Source of the DNA: a bacterium
GTDB lineage: Bacteria; Bdellovibrionota_C; UBA2361; RFPC01
NCBI GenBank assembly: GCA_009926305.1
Contig: RFPC01000013.1
Location: forward strand, 1 to 44,520
Direction: 5' to 3'
Length of the DNA: 44,520 bases
Under the pieces are notes generated by a model that searched no databases, was not told the origin of the DNA, and worked only from the letters and a program-made list of their open reading frames with translations. The translations under genes and the position numbers were made by a program. Within the stretch, counting starts at the first letter, position 1, and each line of letters starts with the position of its first letter. This document shows, in pieces, positions 9,160 to 17,914 of the stretch.

Positions 9160-10095
9160 TCATACTGAAAGGCGATCTCGAAAATCTGAAATAGTCTTCT
9201 TCAGCCCTTCTTCAACGGTCACGAGAGGCTGCCAATTCAACTTTTCATGTGCCAGAGAAATATCTGGTCTTCGTCGCGTTGGATCGTCTTGCGGAAGCGG
9301 CTTGTTTTCTACCTGCGAGGAGCTACCAGTAAGATCAAGAATCTTTCCCGCGAGATCTTTGATGGTAAACTCCTCCGGATTCCCAAGATTCACAGGGCCG
9401 AAGAATCCATCTGCATTCATCATCGCTATCAATCCAGACACAAGATCACTAACGAAACAGAACGAGCGGGTTTGTTGTCCATCACCGAAAAGAGTGATTG
9501 GCTCTTGCTTCAATGCTTGAACAATGAAGTTTGAGACTACTCGTCCGTCATCGAATAACATTCTCGGTCCATAGGTATTGAAAATTCTTACAATCCGAGT
9601 ATCCACTCCATGCTCAACTCTATAACACTCGGTTAAGGTTTCAGCTACTCGCTTCCCCTCGTCGTAGCAACTCCGGGGTCCTATCGGGTTCACATTCCCC
9701 CAATACTCCTCCTGTTGTGGGTGCTGATGCGGATCGCCATATACTTCGGACGTCGAAGCAAGAAGAAAACGGGCACCCACCCTCTTTGCAAGACCCAACA
9801 TGTGTATGGTCCCTAGGACATTCGTCTTAACCGTTTTTATCGGATTGTGCTGATAATGAACTGGTGATGCTGGGCAAGCGAGATGGTAGATTTCGTCAAC
9901 CTCTAATAAAATCGGCTCGGTGACATCCGCACGAATCACCTCAATTCGATCATCCTTGGTGTGATGACAGAGATTCACCTTACGACCCGTGAAGTAATTA
10001 TCAAGCACGACAACATCATGCTTTTCCTCGACTAAGCGATCGACTAAGTGTGAGCCTATAAACCCAGCTCCGCCGGTTACAAGAACTCTTGCCAT
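9160..10095 (-). CDS. uxs: UDP-glucuronate decarboxylase (UDP-xylose synthase)
   Basis: It converts UDP-glucuronate to UDP-xylose with bound NAD. Seen are [14 protein letters not shown], the family signature [28 protein letters not shown] and the catalytic YDEGKR (Tyr/Lys pair). [10 protein letters not shown] and [12 protein letters not shown] follow. The length of 311 residues is typical of the soluble bacterial form. AAGGAGG lies just before the ATG. The enzyme using the preceding step, UDP-glucose dehydrogenase, is the next gene upstream (10181-11506), so the pair makes UDP-xylose from UDP-glucose. Confidence 0.92.
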   Translation of the reverse strand: MARVLVTGGAGFIGSHLVDRLVEEKHDVVVLDNYFTGRKVNLCHHTKDDRIEVIRADVTEPILLEVDEIYHLACPASPVHYQHNPIKTVKTNVLGTIHMLGLAKRVGARFLLASTSEVYGDPHQHPQQEEYWGNVNPIGPRSCYDEGKRVAETLTECYRVEHGVDTRIVRIFNTYGPRMLFDDGRVVSNFIVQALKQEPITLFGDGQQTRSFCFVSDLVSGLIAMMNADGFFGPVNLGNPEEFTIKDLAGKILDLTGSSSQVENKPLPQDDPTRRRPDISLAHEKLNWQPLVTVEEGLKKTISDFRDRLSV

Positions 10096-10180
10096 CTCTC
10101 CTCCTTGCCCACTAAATCACTTTCCTTAGGATGAATGATTCAATATTCGCCCTAACCAAGCATTCTTTTTCTCTTAGGCA

Positions 10181-11506
10181 CTAGCATCCTACCCCTGGAC
10201 GCCCAACCGAGTAATAGGTAAATTCGCGAGCCCTCATCTCCTCTAGACTGAAAATATTCCTTCCGTCGAAGATCATGCGCTCTGTGAGACTCTCGGCAAT
10301 CCTATCAAAGTTCGGATGGCGGAACTCATTCCACTCGGTACAAATGAGAAGCGCGTCCGCGCCCTTCAGTGCAGCATAGCTTGAGTCTGCAAACTCTAGC
10401 CCTTCTCGAGGCCCAATAGCTGCGGAGAACGTCTCAACGGCTTCCGGATCATACGCTGAGACCTTTGCTCCAGCCTCTAACAGGCTGCGAATGGTGACGA
10501 GAGCCGGTGCCTCACGAACATCATCGGTCCGAGGCTTAAAAGCGAGACCCCATACCGCGAAGTGCTTCCCCTTCACCTCGTTTATGGAGCCATAATGCGC
10601 CTCTATCTGTTCTACCAACCACATTTTCTGAGCCGCGTTCACTCTTTCAACAGCCTCAGAAACATGCAACGGCACTCCATGCTCTTGAGCCGTCCGAACA
10701 AGTGCTTGAACATCCTTCGGAAAACACGATCCCCCATATCCGATCCCTGGAAACAAAAAGCTCATGCCGATTCGAGAGTCAGTACCAATCCCAACCCTAA
10801 CGTTATCGATATCTGCACCAACCTTTTCGCACAGCCGAGAGACCTCATTCATGAAAGAAATTCGGGTCGCCAGCATCGCGTTTGCGGCGTACTTCGTCAT
10901 CTCAGCAGATACAACATCCATTACAATAATTGGATTATTCGTACGAACAAAGGGAGCATATAACTTTCGCATGACGGTAGCTGAGCGCTCACTCGGCACC
11001 CCAACCACAACCCTGTCTGGTTTCATGAAGTCATCAATAGCAGCCCCCTCTTTCAAAAACTCGGGATTGCTCACGACCTCAAATTCATGATTGGTTTCCT
11101 TTGAAATCGCCTCGGTAACAAGAGCGGCAGTTCCTACCGGAACAGTTGACTTGTCCACGATAACTTTGGGGCCATTCATGTACTGGCCGATCCCTGAAGC
11201 GACTGCGAGTACATGCGAGAGATCTGCGGAACCATCCTCTCCCGGCGGGGTCCCCACTGCGATAAAGATAACGCTCGAGGCCTCCACGGCGTCCTTTAAC
11301 GATGTCGTAAATTTTAATCGACCATTCTTCGTATTTCTCTGAACTATGTCGACTAAGCCTGGCTCATAAATTGGTATCTCACCATTAAGCAGGGCTTCTA
11401 TCTTTGCCTCATCCTTATCAACACAGTGCACATCATTTCCAGAATCAGCAAAGCAGGCGCCTGCAACGAGACCGACATATCCTGACCCAACTATCGCTAT
11501 TTCCAC
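10181..11506 (-). CDS. ugd: UDP-glucose 6-dehydrogenase
   Basis: It oxidises UDP-glucose to UDP-glucuronate using two NAD. Motifs are the Rossmann GSGYVGL, PEFLKEGAAIDDF, the catalytic-cysteine segment GYGGSCFPKDV and the C-terminal WGLAFKPRTDDVREAP. The GTG at 11506 is chosen because AGGAG stands five bases before it and the Rossmann fold begins at once; this gives 441 residues. The frame extends upstream to 11629 but that stretch is unlike the family. Its product feeds the UDP-xylose synthase encoded next. Confidence 0.95.
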   Translation of the reverse strand: MEIAIVGSGYVGLVAGACFADSGNDVHCVDKDEAKIEALLNGEIPIYEPGLVDIVQRNTKNGRLKFTTSLKDAVEASSVIFIAVGTPPGEDGSADLSHVLAVASGIGQYMNGPKVIVDKSTVPVGTAALVTEAISKETNHEFEVVSNPEFLKEGAAIDDFMKPDRVVVGVPSERSATVMRKLYAPFVRTNNPIIVMDVVSAEMTKYAANAMLATRISFMNEVSRLCEKVGADIDNVRVGIGTDSRIGMSFLFPGIGYGGSCFPKDVQALVRTAQEHGVPLHVSEAVERVNAAQKMWLVEQIEAHYGSINEVKGKHFAVWGLAFKPRTDDVREAPALVTIRSLLEAGAKVSAYDPEAVETFSAAIGPREGLEFADSSYAALKGADALLICTEWNEFRHPNFDRIAESLTERMIFDGRNIFSLEEMRAREFTYYSVGRPGVGC

Positions 11507-11625
11507 ATGAACTCCTATCCCTTGCTCATCAACTGCCGCTAGACTAGCGCACAGGGGAGAAAAACTAAACCCTTTAACCCTTAGAGAACAAAGGAAATTG
11601 AGCTCTTGTCGCGTGAGATTGAAGC

Positions 11626-13029
11626 TCAATACGCGTTTCGGTTCCTGAAGCCTCGGAAGATGGTGAGAAAGAGAATTTTTAGGTCAAGGAGGAGTGACCA
11701 GTTCTCGATGTAGTACAGATCACACTCTATTCGCTTATCGATAGAGGTATCACCTCGCCAGCCATTGATTTGCGCCCATCCAGTAATACCCGCCGGCACC
11801 TTATGTCTTAACATATATCGAGGAATATGCCTCCGAAACTCTTTGATAAATACAGGCCGCTCCGGTCGAGGACCGACCATCGACATATCCCCACGAATAA
11901 CGTTGACTAACTGCGGAAGCTCATCAAGACTCCACTTACGAAGCAAACCTCCGATTACTGTCACCCGACTATCCCCCTCTTTAGTCCAGCCAGGCCCTTG
12001 CTCCTCCGCGTCCGTTCGCATTGTTCGAAACTTCAAGATTGAAAAATGAGACCCATCCACGCTCACTCGTTCTTGCTGGAAAAAGATTGGTCCCCGAGAA
12101 GTAACTTTCACAAGAATTGCCAATACGAGCAAAATCGGAGAAAAGAGAACAAGCAGCAGGGAACCGAGTAAAACATCAAGAGATCTCTTCGCAACAAGAT
12201 TGATTCCCTCGAGTTGGGTAGAACGAAGATTGATGACAGGGAGCCCCTCAAACTCTTCAATTTCTCCGCCAAGTGTCACAAATTGATAAATATCAGGAAC
12301 AATCTTTACGTCCACCAATGAGTCTCCAATCTGCTCCATGACACCTGGGAGAAGAGCATTGTCCTCCAAAGGTAAGCAGACCATCACCTGATCAATATCC
12401 AGTTTCTGAATAAGTGGTGCCACATCATCATAGCCACCTAGTATTGGAACTCCTTTTGGTCCACGTGACTCTTCACCAGTCTTTGATAAACATCCCACAA
12501 GTTGAAACCCAAGCTCCCGATGTAAGCGCAGTCTTGTCGCTATATCCCCTGCCACATTACCCGCTCCTACAATCAGTAAGTAACGCAAATTATAGCCGCG
12601 ACGACGAGCCTCTCTTAACAGAAAGCGAACAAAAGAACGTTGGAGGACAGTAGCAACCGTGGCTAAAACGCCAAAGTAAACGAAAACCAGACGCGAATAT
12701 GGCACACTCTTTTCGCGGAGAAGGTAGGTAAAGGAAAGTAAGAGTAAAATCGATAACGCATTGGCATTCAGCAAAAGCCAAATCTCACGAATTCGACGCA
12801 CCCCTCGCATTGGTCGATAAAGACCCATGCGTCGAAAGACAAAGGCCCATATCACCCAAATGAAAAGCAACATCATGAGGTAGCTGCCGAAATCGGGCAC
12901 ACCCTTATCTACTGGAATAACTCCCGATTCAAATCGAAGCCAGTAGGATAAAATCCACGCCACGGTAATCGCTATAAGGTCGGTACCGAGAAACAAGATT
13001 TCAAAGAGTTGTCGTTTCTGCTTCAACAT
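11626..13029 (-). CDS. Polyprenyl-phosphate sugar-1-phosphotransferase (WcaJ/WbaP type)
   Basis: This is the initiating enzyme of polysaccharide assembly, moving a hexose-1-phosphate, usually glucose-1-P, onto undecaprenyl phosphate. The N-terminus has about four membrane segments (residues 10-125). A Rossmann-like middle domain includes LIVGAGNVAGDIATRL. A further membrane helix lies near 280-305. The catalytic C-terminal domain shows KFRTMR, SLDELPQLVNVIRGDMS, VGPRPERP and WAQINGWRGDT. It overlaps the preceding glycosyltransferase gene by 7 bases, so translation is coupled. Confidence 0.93.
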   Translation of the reverse strand: MLKQKRQLFEILFLGTDLIAITVAWILSYWLRFESGVIPVDKGVPDFGSYLMMLLFIWVIWAFVFRRMGLYRPMRGVRRIREIWLLLNANALSILLLLSFTYLLREKSVPYSRLVFVYFGVLATVATVLQRSFVRFLLREARRRGYNLRYLLIVGAGNVAGDIATRLRLHRELGFQLVGCLSKTGEESRGPKGVPILGGYDDVAPLIQKLDIDQVMVCLPLEDNALLPGVMEQIGDSLVDVKIVPDIYQFVTLGGEIEEFEGLPVINLRSTQLEGINLVAKRSLDVLLGSLLLVLFSPILLVLAILVKVTSRGPIFFQQERVSVDGSHFSILKFRTMRTDAEEQGPGWTKEGDSRVTVIGGLLRKWSLDELPQLVNVIRGDMSMVGPRPERPVFIKEFRRHIPRYMLRHKVPAGITGWAQINGWRGDTSIDKRIECDLYYIENWSLLLDLKILFLTIFRGFRNRNAY

Positions 13030-14288
13030 CTGTTCAATACCTTTCTGATAGGGGCTTCAATCTGTTGGACATCACTTGTTGAATCCGCTCTTGTCATTGC
13101 TTGCTCTTCATCACATTGCTCAAAAGCTTCAGGGGCTGCTATTCCCTTCTTTTTGAGTAACTCAATCCATCCCTGTTGAAAAGCTGTAAGGGAGAATTTG
13201 CGTCCATGATGAATGGCTGTTTCAGCCTTACACTCTCCTTCAATCGAAATAAATTGCCTCAGAGCACTCACAAGAAGTCTTGGATACTCTGATTCCTCTA
13301 ATCGCTGACCATGCTCCCGAATTGGAAAAAACACTCCTGCATGAACCGTAGAGTTCCAAGCCTCACCAAGCCACCATCTCCAACCCGGGATGGTCTCGCG
13401 CGTTGCTCCATGATACCCAGCAATTACAGGAGTTCCACTCAAAAGAGCCTCTATAGGTATAATCCCAAAGTCTTCCTTCGCGGGAAAAATCAACGCCCGA
13501 GCCTTCTGATATAACTCCCCAAGTTCACAATCTGTAACTGCACCGAGAAAGGAGACATTGTCACCCGCTTTTCGCTTGAGTTCTTCCTCAAGCGGACCAG
13601 AACCAACACACCAGAGCGGTAACTGCAACTCATTAAATGCTTCAATAATATGCTCCACCCCTTTGTATGGCACGAATGCACCGGCATAAAGGAATGGCCG
13701 CTGCTTCAGGTCTTGCATCGGTACCGATGTTTCCCATTTATTCATAACCGGCGGATATAAAACATCTGCTTTTCTCGAATAGAACTTTCTTATACGAGCT
13801 GCAATGAATCGACTAATACCAACAAAATGATCAACTTGAGACGCACCACGCCTGTCCCACCCCCTTAACAGTGCAATGAACGGTGCACAGAGGATTGAAA
13901 TCGTCCGTCCAAGGTAAAAGGGCGCCATGTCCCAGATATAACGCATTGGGGTGAAACAGAAGCAAACATGGCAGCCAACGTTTTTATACGAAGCATTTTT
14001 TGCAATCGCATGGCTTAACGAAATTACGAGGTCGTAGTCTTGGACTTTGATAGAACGCGCCAACAGTGGAAATAAAGGGAGGAAGAGTCGATAGCGCTTT
14101 CGAAGGCGTGGAAATCTCTGCAACCACGATGTGCCACGTACTCGTCTATCAATTTCAGGAGTTGTTACACCTGGCTCATGCACCAGAGTATAAATATCAG
14201 CGTCCGGATACATCGAAAGGAACTCGGCAAGACACCGCTCCCCGCCTCTCATTCCAGTGATCCAATCATGTACCAGCGCTACTCTCAT
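13023..14288 (-). CDS. Glycosyltransferase family 4 (WbaZ-like)
   Basis: A GT-B retaining glycosyltransferase. The N-terminal acceptor domain starts VALVHDWITGMRGGERCL. The donor domain has PFLYAGAFVPYKGVEHII and the EX7E-type motif EDFGIIPIEALLSGTPVIA. These features match GT4 mannosyl- or hexosyltransferases of O-antigen and capsule loci; donor and acceptor are not predictable. It lies directly before the sugar phosphotransferase gene (7-base overlap). The ATG at 14288 has only a weak ribosome-binding site. Confidence 0.88.
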   Translation of the reverse strand: MRVALVHDWITGMRGGERCLAEFLSMYPDADIYTLVHEPGVTTPEIDRRVRGTSWLQRFPRLRKRYRLFLPLFPLLARSIKVQDYDLVISLSHAIAKNASYKNVGCHVCFCFTPMRYIWDMAPFYLGRTISILCAPFIALLRGWDRRGASQVDHFVGISRFIAARIRKFYSRKADVLYPPVMNKWETSVPMQDLKQRPFLYAGAFVPYKGVEHIIEAFNELQLPLWCVGSGPLEEELKRKAGDNVSFLGAVTDCELGELYQKARALIFPAKEDFGIIPIEALLSGTPVIAGYHGATRETIPGWRWWLGEAWNSTVHAGVFFPIREHGQRLEESEYPRLLVSALRQFISIEGECKAETAIHHGRKFSLTAFQQGWIELLKKKGIAAPEAFEQCDEEQAMTRADSTSDVQQIEAPIRKVLNRC

Positions 14289-14351
14289 ATCGGCTTAAAC
14301 CATTACGTTGAATGTCATGAAAGTGGCTTCGTGACATTCATGGCGAATCTC

Positions 14352-15578
14352 CTATGCTACCTCTCGCTCTTCTAACACGATTTCTGAATTTGATTTATCA
14401 TCTCGTTGCGAAACACATTCTGCATAGTGTGTGACGAGTTTATCTCCAATACGAATAGGATTTACTCGTTCCGCAAAATCTCTCCTCCAGTGACTAAGAA
14501 CACCTTCGAGGTCGGCTCTTTCCGGACTCTCCTCATCAGCCATGAACTGCTCGATTGCTCCTATGAGGCTATCAAGTGAGAAATCATCGCATACGGTATC
14601 TTGCGGTGAGAGATTCTCCAACACCGCTGGAACCGGGCGTGAAATTACTGGTGTCCCTACCGATTGCGCTTCAATAACTGGCAGACAGTATCCCTCGCGA
14701 AAAGATGGAACAATCAGCGCTCGAGCCTGTTTGTAGAGTTGTCGAAGCTCGCCCTGTGAGACCGCTCCCAAAAGACGCACATCCCTTAATTCATCTGCGG
14801 AGCGCAAGAGCTGTTCTACCTTAATCAGATTCTCAGTGCCCTGCCCCACCAACACAAGTTGTGGGCGCTTTTTCTTGGATTTCTCCGCGCGCAATTCCAG
14901 GGTCTTAAAGGTCTGCAATAAATCCTCAACCCCCTTATGCGGCTTAACAGTAGAGAGCACACTCAGAAAGTACGGAGTTGTCAGACCAAAACGTGAGCGC
15001 AAGAGATCTGGCTGATTCTTTAGCTCCTGAAATGTGGGCGAGAGCGCATTTGGAATGACGACTGCCTTTCGCTTTACCCTCGGATGAAAGGCACAGAGTC
15101 GAAGGACATCATCTCGGGTTGCCCGACTAACGCACACGAGACTCTTCGCGCGCATTGCCGACGAATAGAGAAGAGGTGCCGAAAGGAATGGGTACGATGC
15201 TTTCTCAGGGTGTCGAATGTGAATCAGATCGTGGACTGTCACGACACACGGGCAAGATATACCGAAGGGCAACAAATAATTAGGAGTATGAAAGAGGTCA
15301 AAGCCGCTCCAGTCGAGTTCAAACTGAAGGGTAAATAATTCCGAGAAAGAAAATGGCCTCGCCTTCACCGTCAAGACGGTGAAATCTTTTGGCCACTGAA
15401 TGCCCATACCACCGAAAGAATCGAAGAATTTGTCGGGATCAGCATCGTTAACAAGAACGGTGAGGCGCACGTCATGGTGCAGCAATCCGAATATTGCGTT
15501 TCGGATATAGACCCCGATGCCCCCGTCTTGGTATTTACGAGCATCAAAGCAAATATGAAGCGGTCTCCTTCGCGTCAT
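14352..15578 (-). CDS. Glycosyltransferase family 4
   Basis: GT-B fold, 408 residues. The N-terminus reads ICFDARKYQDGGIGVYIRN, typical of GT4 enzymes that begin with a Gly-rich acceptor loop. The donor domain has FLSVLSTVKPHKGVEDLL and the motif EGYCLPVIEAQSVGTPVIS. It lies 63 bases upstream of the next GT4 gene and 33 bases after the GT2 gene, in one polysaccharide operon. Sugar specificity is unknown. Confidence 0.88.
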   Translation of the reverse strand: MTRRRPLHICFDARKYQDGGIGVYIRNAIFGLLHHDVRLTVLVNDADPDKFFDSFGGMGIQWPKDFTVLTVKARPFSFSELFTLQFELDWSGFDLFHTPNYLLPFGISCPCVVTVHDLIHIRHPEKASYPFLSAPLLYSSAMRAKSLVCVSRATRDDVLRLCAFHPRVKRKAVVIPNALSPTFQELKNQPDLLRSRFGLTTPYFLSVLSTVKPHKGVEDLLQTFKTLELRAEKSKKKRPQLVLVGQGTENLIKVEQLLRSADELRDVRLLGAVSQGELRQLYKQARALIVPSFREGYCLPVIEAQSVGTPVISRPVPAVLENLSPQDTVCDDFSLDSLIGAIEQFMADEESPERADLEGVLSHWRRDFAERVNPIRIGDKLVTHYAECVSQRDDKSNSEIVLEEREVA

Positions 15579-15611
15579 TCCATTAACCCACTGTTGGTTT
15601 TTACTAAATCG

Positions 15612-16601
15612 TCAGTTCGTCAGGCTTTCCAATGGAAGTGAACTCTCCCCTTGCGACCTGAATCGCCTTAACCGTCGGACGTGATAAATCGGCTTCTCCT
15701 GGGACTCATGATAGGTGCGGGTAAGCACTTCTGCCAGCAATCCAAAAGCGAGAAATTGCACCCCTAAAATCAACAACAAGATCCCCAGAAGCAGGATTGG
15801 ACGGTTCCCCAAAGGCACATGAAACAGAAACTTCTGGATAGTAATCAGTGCGAGAATAACGCCACCCGTCAACCCAGAGAGCAATCCGATTGAACCGAAT
15901 AAGTGTATCGGACGCTTCGCAAATCCCAATAAAAACTTCACGGTAAGTAAGTCAAGAATAACTCGTATCGTTCGAGAGATTCCATACTTTGACGAACCAT
16001 GAATTCGAGGTCGATGATTCACGGGCACTTCGGCAATCTTAGCTCCGAACTCAGCAGCCAGCGCTGGAATAAAGCGATGCATCTCCCCGTATAACTTAAT
16101 ACTCTTCGCTACATCACTCCTCATAACTTTCAAGGAACATCCATAGTCATGAAGGGAAACGCCCGTTGCCCACGATATGATACGATTCGCTATCCTACTG
16201 GGAAGCTTTCGGCTGATGAACGCATCCTGTCGATTTTTTCTCCATCCCGCTACGAGATCATATCCTTCATCTATTTTCTCAATCATCTTTCCGATTTCAG
16301 CGGGATCATTCTGCAAATCACCATCCATCGGCACCACAAATTCATATCGGGCGTGCTCAAAGCCTGCTGCCATCGCGGCGGTTTGTCCAAAGTTCCTTCG
16401 GAACTCAATGAGAACTACATTTCCATTGTTTTGAGCTGCTTCGGTCAGAATTTCAGGGGTACCATCTGAAGATCCATCATCAATAAATATGATTTCATAC
16501 GGCTCCTGCAGGGGCGAAAGCACTGATATGAGCTCCTCAAGACACAGAGCTATGTTCTCAGATTCGTTATAAACTGGAACGACAACGGAAATTCCACGCA
16601 T
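15612..16601 (-). CDS. Polyprenyl-phosphate glycosyltransferase, family 2 (GtrB/ArnC/DPM-like)
   Basis: An inverting GT-A enzyme with a membrane anchor. It starts VVVPVYNESENI, and has FIDDGSSDGTPE, the metal-binding MDGDLQNDP and an ELAEVPV/H-rich region (AEVPVNHRPRIHGSSKYG). Two C-terminal membrane helices lie at about 235-260 and 270-295. Relatives load a sugar onto undecaprenyl phosphate for use on the far side of the membrane. AAGGAG lies eight bases before the ATG. The GT39 enzyme at 28111-29853, which would use such a donor, is elsewhere in the window; any link is inference. Confidence 0.9.
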   Translation of the reverse strand: MRGISVVVPVYNESENIALCLEELISVLSPLQEPYEIIFIDDGSSDGTPEILTEAAQNNGNVVLIEFRRNFGQTAAMAAGFEHARYEFVVPMDGDLQNDPAEIGKMIEKIDEGYDLVAGWRKNRQDAFISRKLPSRIANRIISWATGVSLHDYGCSLKVMRSDVAKSIKLYGEMHRFIPALAAEFGAKIAEVPVNHRPRIHGSSKYGISRTIRVILDLLTVKFLLGFAKRPIHLFGSIGLLSGLTGGVILALITIQKFLFHVPLGNRPILLLGILLLILGVQFLAFGLLAEVLTRTYHESQEKPIYHVRRLRRFRSQGESSLPLESLTN

Positions 16602-16728
16602 GGCATCTACTCCTTAAGGCCTGCTCAATGAATGCGACGACCTTGTTCTCACGCCACAGTATGCCCGTTCGTGAGATCCTAGCCAACCAGACATGAAAGA
16701 AATACGCCCAGTTGCAAAATTTACTCTT

Positions 16729-17826
16729 CTAATTCAGCACTTTAGCGCATAGCTGCTCGTAAGCGTCCGTGATCGTATCCCAGTTGAATAACTCACTGGC
16801 TCTACGCTTGGCCTCTTTACCAAAAGCGCTAACGCGTTCAGGAGAGCTGGCCAGATAGTGCATCAAGTCCGCTAAGCGCTTAAAATCATTCTTCGGATAG
16901 TAGAGACCCGCCCCGCCGAGAACCTCAAAGTGTTCCGGGACACCATTCGCCAGAATAGCACTTCCATAAGCCATCGCTTCAATCAGGGCAGGATGAGTAC
17001 CACCCACCTCAGTCGCCTGTACGTACAACAGACAGTTATTTTGCAGCGCTCGATACGCATCTCCAAACTGATACCCCGTAAAGACAACTCGCGGACCAGC
17101 CGCTGATTTCACTCTTTCGATATACTCCGCCGCGTACGGGGCATCTCCCACGACTACGAGCGGTATCTCCACTCCTGAAGCTTCATAGGCTTGAACGACC
17201 CCAAGTGCATTATTTTCTGGCTCAAGACGGCTCACATACAAAATATAATTCTTTGGCAGCAAGCAAAACTCTTCAAGGATATCACTATTCTCTGCTGGAA
17301 GACCCTTGGCACCGTACGCAATCCGCTCTACAGAAAAACCATAGTGCGTTGCATAATAATCCCCTATCGAATAGGCATCAGCGACAACCTTCGAGCCAAA
17401 CAACAACGAGCTGACCTCTCCCAGCCGATACCACCACCTTCCAAGGATGCCCCACTTGCTCCGCTTCCGCTCAATGCCATCAACATTAATAATCACTGGC
17501 ATTCCGAAAAGTCGGGCGATAGAAGCAAAGACACTATTTGCGGCATTGCAAAGGACAATGACATCAACTCGAAAAAATATGAGGTAGATAAATGCCGTTA
17601 AAGAACTCAAAGGAGTTTCGGCATGTTTTCCAAACCAGGTCCACGTATTAACCCGCTTCACTCCATCAACATCACGAACTCGTTCATATGGGAAACATCT
17701 CGTACGGCCAAAGACGGTCACTTCATGACCCCGACCAACCAAACGCTTTGAGAGTTCTTCAGCGAAGGTTTCGAAGCCTCCGTAACGACCTGGTATCCCT
17801 CGAGTCCCAAGAATTGCTATCTTCAC
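16729..17826 (-). CDS. Glycosyltransferase family 4 with DUF1972 N-terminus
   Basis: A 365-residue GT-B enzyme. The N-terminal region ILGTRGIPGRYGGFETFAEE is the DUF1972 signature found in rhamnosyl/galactosyltransferases of polysaccharide loci. The donor domain has ILYVSRLEPENNALGVVQAY and GGTHPALIEAMAYGSAILA. The start is GTG at 17826 with AAAGGG five bases upstream. It is the first gene of the minus-strand polysaccharide block and is preceded by a promoter-like pair at 17866-17894. Confidence 0.88.
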   Translation of the reverse strand: MKIAILGTRGIPGRYGGFETFAEELSKRLVGRGHEVTVFGRTRCFPYERVRDVDGVKRVNTWTWFGKHAETPLSSLTAFIYLIFFRVDVIVLCNAANSVFASIARLFGMPVIINVDGIERKRSKWGILGRWWYRLGEVSSLLFGSKVVADAYSIGDYYATHYGFSVERIAYGAKGLPAENSDILEEFCLLPKNYILYVSRLEPENNALGVVQAYEASGVEIPLVVVGDAPYAAEYIERVKSAAGPRVVFTGYQFGDAYRALQNNCLLYVQATEVGGTHPALIEAMAYGSAILANGVPEHFEVLGGAGLYYPKNDFKRLADLMHYLASSPERVSAFGKEAKRRASELFNWDTITDAYEQLCAKVLN

Positions 17827-17842
17827 GAAATCCCTTTGTATC

Positions 17843-17894
17843 GGCTCAATGAGCCCTTTGCGAGTAAAATAAGCAACTAGAGCTCCCTTATCAA
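17843..17894 (-). promoter_or_regulatory. Putative promoter and palindrome before the polysaccharide block
   Basis: On the minus strand TTGATA (17894-17889) is followed after 17 bases by TATTTT (17871-17866). Between this and the GTG at 17826 lies a perfect palindrome GGCTCA-A-TGAGCC (17843-17855), which could be an operator or hairpin. The plus-strand gene at 17915 begins close by, so the region is shared by divergent genes. Assignment is by eye. Confidence 0.4.
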
Positions 17895-17914
17895 CACCCC
17901 TTACCCCCTCTTGA

